Notes under the pieces: model-generated
Told to the model about the DNA's origin: nothing
What the model saw: the letters and a program-made list of their open reading frames with translations, nothing else
Databases searched by the model: none
Position numbers and translations under genes: made by a program
Source of the DNA: Siphonodentalium dalli
Taxonomy: Eukaryota > Mollusca > Scaphopoda > Gadilida > Siphonodentaliidae
Direction: 5' to 3'
Assembly (NCBI GenBank): GCA_032622095.1
Contig: CP136066.1
Location: 53,596,609 to 53,660,608 of the forward strand
Length of the DNA stretch: 64,000 nucleotides
In this document: positions 13,601-25,600 of the stretch, piece by piece
Layout: each line of letters opens with the position of its first letter
Numbering within the stretch: position 1 is the stretch's first letter

Positions 13601-16600
13601 CAGCAATTGATCATTTTAGATATCCAGGCCTAGAATATGATGTGGAGACTGGGAAAGGTCAAGGTTTTCCGCACTATATATATGGAGCTGCGTGTTCGGT
13701 GGTGGAGATCGACTGTCTCACTGGTGATCATATGGTTAGTATTAACCTGAACCTTTGTTCAGTTTTAAAAGTATACATCGTAATGTCCTAAGTAATCGAC
13801 TCCTTAACCACAGCAGAATTATGGGTAATTTTTCAGGGTTAATCGTAAATATGCCTTGTTTCCATTCATCGGAAAGCTCTCACTGAGAGCTTTCTGATGA
13901 ATGGCAACAAGCCATATTTCCAACTAAATCCTGAAAAATTACCCGTAATTCTGCTGTGGTTAAGGAGTCATTTATTTAGGGCATTACTGTATACATTGGA
14001 ATTGCCTGTTCTTATTTGCTGACTTCATGATTTGTGGATAATAGCCAGATTTAGACACGCGTATGTGTAACTGGTAACATGTATTACATGTCTGACTCGC
14101 TATCGACTGGACCACGGATCTCCAATATTGTTAGGCCAATGTATTCTTTTATATATGTGAGGCTCTCTATGGGAGACACGCATATATAATAGAATGCATT
14201 GGCTCAGGGTTTTTGCAAAATTTCAGGAAGCTTCAGTCATGAAAGGGTTAAACAATGAAATTAAATAATAGAGGTTAAATCTTTTTAGGTTCTGAGATCA
14301 GATATTGTCATGGACCTCGGCAAGAGTTTGAATCCAGCTATAGATGTTGGACAGATAGAAGGAGCCTTCGTTCAGGTAAGACCAAAATAAAAATTGCAGA
14401 ATCTAGCTATCCTGGTGCTAGCAGCAAAATAAAGTGACAACATATATAGCCTCAGGAGTGCTTATGGCAAGTATACTGCAAATCATTATACGATTCAACC
14501 GTGGTTTCTGCTGGGGTTAAAATTTAGGGTCCATATAACCATGGTTAGGGCCATCCAAGCAGGCAAATAGCATGTCTGTCGTTTGCAGAATAAGGTCCCC
14601 AGAGGGTGAATTTAGTGACGCTATCCCACAAAGTGGGCTAGCATCACCAAATTTGCCCTCTGGGAACCTCGATCATTCTGCTTAGACCCTCAACTGCTAT
14701 GGTAGATTGAAGTTCCCCAGTTGAAGTTGGTGATATTCACCAATTGGGCACCTCGATTATGCATTTCATCGTCTGCAAATTAGGGGATATAGAAACTTTC
14801 CAGAAGGGAAAACATAACTAAAAACAATGTTAATTTGATACCATAGATACTTCCCAGAAGATGAGGCCTAAGCAGAATGAGGTCTCCCGAGGGTGAATTT
14901 GGTGATGCTAGCCCGCTGTGATGCTTCACCCTCTGGGGACCTCATTCTGCAAATGACAGACATGCTATTTGCAGGCTTGGGCCCATCATATCCAAAGTAT
15001 TCTTGCACCAGAGAACAGTGCTGGGTGGTTGTATTGGTCTCTAAAAATACCTCTGTAACCCCGACCCCTGATATTTTTTGCACGTATCGTTTTTCACATT
15101 TTAGGCAATGGCTTTTTGAATTTGTTTCGAACGAAAATTTAAATAGTCAATGCTAAAACAAATATATATACTTTTGAGTGGTTCCGACAGGTTCAACATT
15201 GAGTGGTTCCAACCAGTTCTGATTGAATTGCTGCTTGCTAGAAGTTTTGCCAACAGACAGGTTATTGAATATACACAGATGCCCGCTTTCCTTTGATATG
15301 TTGCATTTTGTGGCATTCATGGTGATCAGAAATCAAATAAAATGGACCTGCACAATTTACACTTGTTTATATAGATTCATGCCTCCTGTCTTATTTTTCT
15401 TTTCCGGCAGACATAGGTTTTGTAGCAGACTAGCTTAGCTGGTTATATTTTGCCGCAGAATAGCCCTTACTAAAAAAATATTGTGTTCTCAGACTAGTGA
15501 TGAGCCGATTATCAAAAAAGCCTTGCGCCGATTGCTGATTATTTGAGATCACAATCAGCCGATTCCGATGTCGATTCTGATTATTGTAATAATTATACCA
15601 GAATATGTTATATGTGTTATATAACACTTAGATTTTGAAGCACCAACTGCAGTAATATACCAGAGTACTAGAGTTATTTTTCTTAGATCCCTACATGTAC
15701 ATATATAATACATAGAGTACACACAAATGGTCTTGGTGGTTGTCGATGTATTATATCCAGTAAAAGATTAATTACAGATAGAAAATCAATTTCTTTTTAT
15801 TATCTGACTATTAAAGCTAGAACAGTTTTTATGACTGCATCCTGACAACTAATGCAAATTATGCTCTATTTAATATGACAAATAGTGCAGTCAACTGCGT
15901 AATTAAGTGTAATTGACATGTACTTTCGGTTTCTGCCTCTATATTGTTGTATATATAGATATAGCTTTGTTGTACTGCTGCTGCGTATGTATACATTTTG
16001 ATAGCCTGACATACAAAAACCAAAATGTCTACGTGTAATCAAACTCTAAAGTTACCTATCAGCATACATGAGATATCCTTTGTGTACATCACCATGCTAA
16101 TGAAATCAATTGACTGAAATGACTGTTCCGTTAATTTATCAAATATCAAGATATGCACAATCATGTTAACGTGGGGTCATCCTCGCTCGAACACAAAGTG
16201 TCGTGTGCTTCAACGGCGATCCCTGCTGTAACATAGAACCGGAGTAATGGTATTCTGAAGAGGACATGGCTGTATATAAAGTTTATATTTACATACTAAG
16301 TGTGATTATCACTAAATCCAGCATTCTGATTGGTCGGCGCCCACGTGGCTAGTTGCAATTATTTCTCGGTTAATGCGCAACAGCTCATAACTGCAAGCTC
16401 ATAACAACATCGATACGTCATTTGGGTTTGGAAAGACGAACGCATAATGTTTTGGGAGCATTTGGATTCGCGCAGGATTGACTTAATAAATCATCGGGTT
16501 TCAATTGTTCCTGTTAACTTTTGCCAAGGGTGCTATGGGATATTTTTGGCTGGTTTTGTCACGATACACTTTTCGATTTAAATACATTTACAAAAGTGGC

Positions 16601-19600
16601 TTTTTCGCTAAATGTATATAAATATAAGGATTAACTGTCATGTGGACTGTTTTATGGAGATGTAACTGTGAGGTAAGTGGTTATCTCCATAAAAACAGTC
16701 CACTTGACAGTTAATCCTTATCCCAATGTTTATTGGTCATTTATTCAACAAAACATTGTCATACTTAACTCAGTTTATTGAAGAAAAACAAGCACCTGAT
16801 TATTATTTAGATAATCAGTAATGCCGATGTTGAAACCAAAGTGCCGATTGTCATCCAATAGGACATAATCGGCAGCCGATTCTGATTGTCATTTCGATCA
16901 ATTGGCTCATCACTATCTCAGACACCTCCCACATCAGTTTAAAGCCTTGATCATACACACATGGTTTAGATTTTTTGATAACCATTTGGTGTAATCCGGT
17001 TTTAATTTACATTTCGACCAATCAGAATGATACGTATCAATGCTTTGTCATAATCCTATTGTTTTGACACTTTTCTTGCTGGATTCCATCTGTTTGATTA
17101 TACCCCTTTAACCCTTTCAGTGCCAAGTGAAAGGGTTAATGACAGGAACTGTGCTGGTGCAGCTTTAAAAATTGTGTGCCAGTGCATTCTCTTATATTTG
17201 CTAGTCTCCCATAAGGTGCCTCACATATATAAGAGAATGCACTGGCTTAAAATCTTTAGGTAAATATTGTTAGGCCAATGCATTCTCTTATAGTGTGGTC
17301 GTGGGAGAGTTGAACCCGGAAGAAATTGGATACAAGCTGATTTTGGTGTCATTCGACGCGGAAAAACACCAGGAACAACATATCCAAAATCCGCAAAAAT
17401 CCGCTCATGGGAAAATTGAGGATCCAAGATGGCGTCCAATATGGCTGACACAATAAGTAAATTTCCCATTAGTGCCCAATAACACATGAGACCTCGGTAA
17501 TTATGGAAAATTACGCGCCAAATCATATTCCACATTGAAAGTAACACATGTCGGAACACGCACACTGCTAAGCTTGTTGTCTTTGGGGGCAGATGGCTAT
17601 CAATATGGCCGCTGAATTCGGGAAAATTATAAATTTTAAGTGTATACAAATATTCTTCTAATAAAAATGTCTATTATTAGCATATCATATATTTCAATAC
17701 AAGCAGTTTTTGTACATTTTTACGCAGAAAGGAACCGAGACCAACTTATAAATTAAAAAAAAAAACAGCACAAGCAGTCAGGATACAAGATGGCGTCCAA
17801 GATGGCGGTCAAATGATGATATTTCGAGTCAGTGCCCATTAGCACGCGAACTCCGGGTTATATGGAAACTATTTAACCAAAACGGAAGCTACATTGACTT
17901 AGTCATGATACAGATGATACATAAATATAATGTGGTTACTGAAGGGGGAATGGATGCCAATATGGCCGCCGAATTTGGGAAATGTGAAAATTTCAAGCTT
18001 ACGCCTTTCTTAGACAATATTCTCCAATTAATAAAGGAAAACATGCCCATTAGTCATACTTATTCTCTACCAAACAACTGAGACAACATACAAGAAACCG
18101 TCAAGTACTTAGTTATCGTCTTCAGAAATTTCAAGTCTAATTTCTTCCGAGTTCTTACAGCCTTCTCCACGACAATCTCCACATGCTACAACACATTTCA
18201 GTCCATTTTTGCGACACGAACACAAGTTACTTCCACACGAATTCTTGGACGACAACTGGCATTTACAGCGAACGAACTTCAATAGTTCACAAGGTGCTGC
18301 ATCCTGGTCAGTCATAATTGGGATGAGTTCTGAGACACCAACCTTCCATCCCCATTCCCAAGGATCCAACACATTATTTCGAAGATTTTTCCAAATCATT
18401 ACTTGTAGATGAACTCCAGTCCTTCGAATTTGGAAAACGTAGGTGCGCGATATATCGCTCGGAGCTTTTGGAATTTGCGCGCGCCTTTTTTGAGGGAGCA
18501 CAATTCAAATTAACATGGATGAAATCATCAGAAATGATTACTGAATAAAGACAAACACAAGTATAATGATACACACGTATAATTCCAAGTGTGCCTGTGG
18601 CAACATAAAATGAAAAACAGAAATAAAAACATATGTTTAGATTGTAGACAGTAGTACAATAAAAATTTCTAGTCCACAATAAACCGGCAATCCAGGTGAA
18701 TCTAATCACGGTAATGAGTCCACTTCCGCGTCTGAGAGCGCATGCTCATCAGACTCGCAGTCGCTTAAAACTTCAAACTCGGAAGTGGAATCTTTACCGC
18801 AATCAGATTCACCGGAATCCGACGAATCAACTCTCTTTCGTTTTGATAACGTCGGGACTATTTCGGAGGCTCCAATTTCCATTTTGCGCTTCCTTCTCGT
18901 CGAGAGATACTGGTTTATCGCACGCCCGAGAATCTCTTCCTTCTCGTCTGTATTCCACACCAGATCGTTTACTCTTATCATTAGCAAGTTTTCCATCGTA
19001 GCTCAAACGCCTGTCTGACATCATAGCGGTGAGATGGCTGAAACCACATTCAACGATACTGTTTGATAGCGCAATCGAAAATACGATTTCAACCAATAAC
19101 AGAATATTCGGAAATTGCTCACTCCTATACTTAAATAGTTTTCTCCAGAGCTTTCGCACACTCAGTTTTTTATAATATGTCTTCCTTGTGATCTTGATGT
19201 CTTTCCATTCTGTTTTTATGTTTTCTTTTAACATTTCGGTAGTTTCTGGAAAGTTGAATCCCGCAAATTCCAGCGGTGCACGAAAATGTTCGATCAATTT
19301 CAAAATCGAAGCGATCTCGTCCTCTGTAGACTGCCAGTTGGCAGGATCAACCCATTGCATTGAATTGAAAATACTTGATTCTTCCTTGAAATTCGCGAAC
19401 CTCTGGTCAATGCAAAATTTTATATTGTCGACCGTTCTGTTGGCCAAATCTGTAACTTGCGTAAGTATAGCGGCGGATGTTTCTGTTTTGCGGCATCCTT
19501 GCAAGCCATCATAACGTTGTTTTACAAACTCTCTATTGACCTTTTTACGCGACATTGTTCCAGCTCTCGGCATCGACACTTCGATTGATACAACACTCTG

Positions 19601-22600
19601 TGCTCCAGATCCCGTCATTGTTAATTTTATATCAGACTCCGACGTGATGGAATCTGCACTTGTGAGTTTTCCGGGAAGGTCTGACAAGCGACTTTCCGTC
19701 TTTTCCACTGCAGGCAAAATATCAAATGCCATTAAATTGTCCTTCTCGAAAACAAGTGAGAGAATTGAAACAACATCTAGAATCCTTCGGTAAAGACAGC
19801 ACACCATCAAAAACTTGTAATTCGTTAGCTTCTTTAAGATGCCTTGCAGTTTGGCCTTAATGTTCTTGTAGTTCGGATCAACAATTGAGTCCTCCAATAC
19901 CTTAATCAGAATAACCCAGTTATTTAGTAAATTCGTGATTGCTCTTCTATGATGATTAACGAATCGCGTGGATGTCAATTTAGGTATCTTGTAGACAGTG
20001 ACACACATTGCAGCTGCTGCTTCTTTAAAATGGCGGGAAAATTTTCCTGATTGTTTGAAAATTTTTAATAGAAGTAGCATAAAATCCTCAACTTCGACGA
20101 ACAACTCTTCCTTAAGAATCGAGTCTTTTATAGCTAGTTCCAATTTGTGAGCAACACAATGAATATGCACCAACCACGGTCTGCCATCATCAGTAAAACG
20201 TTTTAAGAGTCCCGTCTTGTGACCCATGTTTACATTAGCTCCATCGGCAGTTGCCGCGATTTCCGCAGCTATGTAGCGCTCTTTTGGTATTTTAAGACGA
20301 TTGAGAAATACATCGTCAATGGCAGCCTTAATATTCGCGGCAGTCGAATCCCCGAATGAATCCAAATCCTGTAGGGCTAAAACATAGTATCTGGCAGTGC
20401 CGTCCGTTACGGCCTTTGCCAACACTAATTCTTTTTCAGCATTAGTTTTGCGTGCTTGAGACCCATCCGTCATTACAGAGAATGCATTCACACTACACAG
20501 TATTTCAGTTAATTTACATCTGATGGAATCAGCTATGAAACTTAGCATTTCTCTTGCCATGTCAGAGGTACAGGCTCCCTGGATCAGATTGACCCCATTC
20601 GCCTTCTGCACTTTAACCATAGTTTCGAATGACGTCAGAGGCATTCCATCCACTGCTAGAATATACGCGGTAGTAAACAGTTTCGAATATGCCTCCTTTG
20701 ATGCCAGTCCAAACGCAACATCAATTTTCGGTTGCTTTTTAGTCACTGGGGGTGGTTCCGTGTTCCCTAAATCAACGGGCCCCGAAGTCGACACTTCTTC
20801 CGGTTGCGTGATCAAATCACCAGCAGATTCCTTCTCTATTCCAACACCAATTCCGTGGGCATGGGAAGTAAGGTGTCTATTCACACTATGCTTTGTAATA
20901 TAGTTGGTTCCTGCTGCATACTTCTGTACTTCCTTGATGGCATGGCCACGTATTTTGTCCGACTTTACGATACAATCGACATGGCGCGCACACGATTTGC
21001 ACCATATCTTATTCACGATGACACGGCCATTATTGTCCTTTGCTGTCTTGTGTCCGATCAAAGTCCCCATATTCCACTTTTCAAAAGTGTGCAATTGGAC
21101 ACTTTTGCCCTTTTGGGCAGTGTCATCACTATCCGACATGAATTTGTAATTCGTTAGCTTCGAAGTACAGTTAAACTTAAACACTATGAGTAATCTATGG
21201 CAATACTATTCAAATGAATCGGCGAATCCCGCATGTCGAAACATCAAACGAGGCCGCCAAAGATATTGACACAGTTTTTTGCGGGAACTCGCACGTGCAA
21301 CAGTTGTGACGAGGTGTCACCCCAATCATTGAGTGAGAAAGACGCCGGCGGCCGCTTTGATCTTTGTTATCATGTTCGTAATCAACGTCATCGCTGTTGA
21401 GAAAGATACACGGTGAATAGTCTTGTCGGCGCTTAACCATTGATGTGCTGTTTGTTAAAATCTCGTTCACTGGCTGCAAATTCCGACACGCGCATTTGAA
21501 ATTTTCGGCGTGCGCATTTAATAACTCGCTGGTTTTTAGATCCGCGCGCGCCAAGGCGCGCAAGCGCAATTGCGCGCCTCAAAATCGAAGGACTGTGAAC
21601 TCTCAGACTGTGGAAATATGCCACCCTTTCTGTTGGTGGAAGTTTCTGAGGATCGATCGATCCTTTGCTCGACGAAACCATTTCCATAAATTTAGCATAA
21701 CGTAGTGTATTCAAATTTTCTTCCAACTTTCCACCGTACATAATGAAAAACAGTTTTATACCTAATTTTCCTATTTCACATTGGGTGGCTTCGATATTAT
21801 GCATACTAAGTGATGCGTCCCGAACGTCAGCCGATTCTTGGTATTTCTTGGAAAGACCGGTTTTACCATGCCCAAAAATGGCAGAAGTTGTGTCACAACC
21901 GAACCACGCATGCAGAAACAGAATGTTTTTTGTTGTGGCATCACCTGCCTTTTCCACGATATCGCCAATTTTCCACAGTGTAATGCCTCTTTTACTTGTC
22001 TTTCGTGCTTCCGAATGGAAGTACACATCTGCCATATTTGATGTCCAATGATACAATCAATAGGACCAGTATATCGGTGTCATCTGCAATCACATTCACA
22101 TGTTTAGAATGTGAAGCGTATCCAATGGCAGAGGCAACTATTTTATTTGATCCTTCCGCTTGATCGAGGCATCTGTGATACTCATGCTGTTGAGCTTTTG
22201 GTGGATCTCGAAACCGACACGTTCAGAGTCAATACAGTTAACACCGTCCCCATCACTAGATGTTAACCCAGACGACAGGGAGCGTAGTTTACCTTCACTC
22301 AAATCAAAAGGTTCATGTTCGTCAAACCAACGTTGTATGTTTATCAAATCATCAGAGTCACGTTTGCTCCTACTTGCCCCGAACTCCGCGTGCTGTTCAC
22401 TGGTGGTATGTCTAAGTTTGGTTAATTCGGTCATTGCATCATGAATCTAGGCACACCTATGCATGCTATATATCCATTGCATTCGGACAGATTCGGTCAT
22501 TCCCCTACCTCTTGTCAGACCTCTGCTTTTGATAGAACGCATAAGGACTTGTTCTATTATGAGATATGTTGATAATCCTGCCCATAATCTATTGCTTCTA

Positions 22601-25600
22601 CGTACAGCATGAAACCCATTTTCGGCGAAACATTTGTACAGCCAAGGGTGTTTATTAGGTAGTTCCAACATTTGCTGGAGATAGAGTCGACAGCTCTTGG
22701 GATAGTTGGCGTGACCGGTTGCGGCAAATAGATTGAGCATTTGCCCCACAGTAGCGAGATGCAGACTCCATTTTCCTGTTCTCTCTGCTCTAATGAAATT
22801 CTTCAACGTTTGCACATATTCCAAATACTGAACCCACAACTTTGCTGTCGGAGATTTCTCAATAAGCAACGATTTATACTTGTTCAAACATTCCTCGAGT
22901 TTCATCAATGGTTGAGACCCTTAAACAGCACTTGCAGGAATTACTCTACTTTCAATAGATTTGTACAAATCACTTATTGCGTTCATCTCATCCTTCTCGA
23001 TTCTAGGTATTGTTTTTTCTTCAGACTGATTTATAGCTACTGTGGCATCAGGCGAAGCATCGAGCACCTTCTCAGAGTTGAATATATACAATCCTCATCG
23101 GACGGATTCAAATCTATAATCGGCAAAAACAGAACATCAGACTTCGTTGGGCACTTCTGGTCATCAGTCGTAATAATTTGCATGAAGCCCGACCAATTTG
23201 TCAGAGGCTTTGTAGATTGGTTCACAAACCACCCTGAATGCCACAGTAGATCAGTGTTGAGCTCTGGGGGCAATGTGTGTGGAGTAATCAGTTGAAGCAA
23301 AGGTTTGTAAGACAACGATAAAAGGCCTTTACCGGGAGAATCAACATAATGGCATATCTGGACTCCTTTACCTCGAACTAGCTCATCAACCTTCGAACGC
23401 TGGCACCTGTTAATGGTGCGTGGCCTGAGGCTAAGCTGTGTTTGATCTTTTGGTGTAGAGATTGCTATCATGCACATACCATGGAATGTTCCCTGACCAT
23501 CTAAAGTTGCTATGTTATGGTCTACATTGTCGGCAACCCACTGTGTAAATGTTCCGGGGAAATAGTCGGTTAGAATATCGTCAGGACGTTCGGTTTGGAT
23601 GACAGACTGTTTGTATCTTTCTACTTCGTCATGTGTAATGGAGAACCCCCATCTAGATAACTCATTCACCAACCATTTTGAACCGAACACGTGATCCATC
23701 TCTACACCCACACCAAAGAGTGTTGGTGTTATAACAGATCGAGGTCGAGCAGATTGAATTATGGAGTGCCCAATGCTATTTATCTTCAAATCGGATGGAA
23801 TCAGAACACTTAAATAATGCGGAACCCACTGTCGACCCCGATCAATGGAAGATATATCTTCACTGGTTGGGTATGAGTTAGTCTACGTGTCATACTCAGT
23901 CTCTCTTATTTCTGCTCGTAATATCCTTGCTGTCAACATTATCCTTTTAGTTTCCTCTTCAATACTATCTCTCTTATCACAGTACCATTTTTCGTTTATG
24001 ATAAACTTTGCCATGTTACGAAAACACACTATATTGTTCCGTCCTTCAACTTCGGCGAAAAATATAAACTCCCCGTAGTGGTCCTGCAGTTTCTCTTTGA
24101 GCCACAGCTTCGAGCCAACTACAAACCATCTCAAACCATTGCTGCATTCCCTGGTCCGATCTCCTACCCCTTTTCTCCTTATCGACCAATGTTGGATTTT
24201 CTTTAGCCTTCTGGAAATCAGTATAACAGCGTGAGTGGAGACAGATTCTGCTGCTACCAAGTCTATACAACCATACAACCTATCCTGCACATCGGATGCC
24301 CATTTGGTCCCACTTTTATCACATAATTTTAGGATATTGTCCCGCATTGGGAGGGTTGTTACTTGCCTCACCCCTGATTTGTCGGGATGTCGAGGATCTA
24401 TAGTGGCAGGCGTACCACAAAACATACAGTCTGTCTTGAAATCAAACGGTGACACACCAGATCTCAGTTGTTTATTTGGAGGTACTTCGGTAGTTATGTC
24501 GACAGAACGGTGTCGCCTTTTTGGATCTGTGAATCTCTACGGCAATTCGAATGGACAAGAACTTTACCGACTGGTGTCATCCGATAGCGCTCATTCAGAT
24601 AATCTTTCAGGTCGTGCCTCCCATGTTTATCACAGAAATTGATCAATGTCAACATGCCTTTCTTAGACACGATGACGGGAGGTTTGTCATCAAAACCCGA
24701 TGGGCATAAAACACAGATGTCATCCCGAAATTGCGTAATTTCTTGCGGCTCGCAAAATTCTGCCATAACTATATATTCAATACAAGACCAACTGATATAT
24801 GGACTGACACAACATTTAAATGATAGAAATATAGAATATGTATAGTAACAGGTCTCCTGCATACGTTGGCACCGTTAGGTTTCAACAGGAGAAAGAGAAA
24901 AGTTATAAGCCTTCAATCCAGTGGTTTGCAAATCAAAGTATTACTACTTGGACATACACAGCCGGAATGAGAAAATACAAGCAACGAAGCTATATGCGAA
25001 AAAGCAGCTGATCTGTGAGAACAAACATATAGCACGTGTTCTGTTATAAGCGCTCTTTATGTTCTGTTCTGTTATATACACGCTCTTTGTGACATTTCCT
25101 GGAAGAGTATAGCAAAACACGTGTTCTGTAGCAAACGCTCTTTATTCTTGAACGAACCGACATTGCCCGCTAGCTAATATAGATATCAGTGATACACATA
25201 AACTTGGTTTATTCGCTGTATGGACTTACAAATCGCAGTTATAGTAAATTATATAGACACATTAAGCACATAAATTCGCCAATGTTCATAACTGGTTGAA
25301 TAAATTGATAAAAACGGCATTTGAGAGTCAAACATGTGTGTATTTCAAAGTGCTCTGAAATCCTTGTCCATGCGCGGATTTTGGCAAATTTTGGATATGT
25401 TGTTTCTGTGGCTTTATCGGTTAGATTGATACCAAATTTAACATGTATTCCAGAAAATATGACATGCCAATATAATTGACTGTTGTCTTAGACAAATGTA
25501 TACTTGAAAATTATAATTTTCTCGAATTTGGCTGTTATATTAACAGAAGTATGTCCCAATTGACAACAAAATTGTCTATATATATGTTCTAACATATGTT

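Larger units (their letters stand above)
18109..24766 (-). pseudogene. Academ-like transposase pseudogene split by hAT
   Basis: This is the minus-strand relative of the intact gene at 50023. The ATG at 24764-24766 opens [13 protein letters not shown], with a CVLC...HSNC pattern. A CMFCGT zinc-like motif follows, then [50 protein letters not shown] and [16 protein letters not shown]. Next come [11 protein letters not shown] and [15 protein letters not shown], two XPG/FEN-like acidic motifs, then LPPTER. After the hAT insertion it ends with [11 protein letters not shown] and [23 protein letters not shown]. Breaks are nonsense TAGs at 23883-23885 and 22447-22449, frame changes near 24480, in 24100-24270 and near 22950, and a large internal loss near 22130 removing the HEEAD-type motif. 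Confidence 0.85.

Noticed and set aside
17221-17649. 142-codon minus-strand frame
   Set aside because: It lies in the MITE hairpin and the Academ-like terminal repeat. Similar frames recur in the other TIRs (for example 25610-25831).
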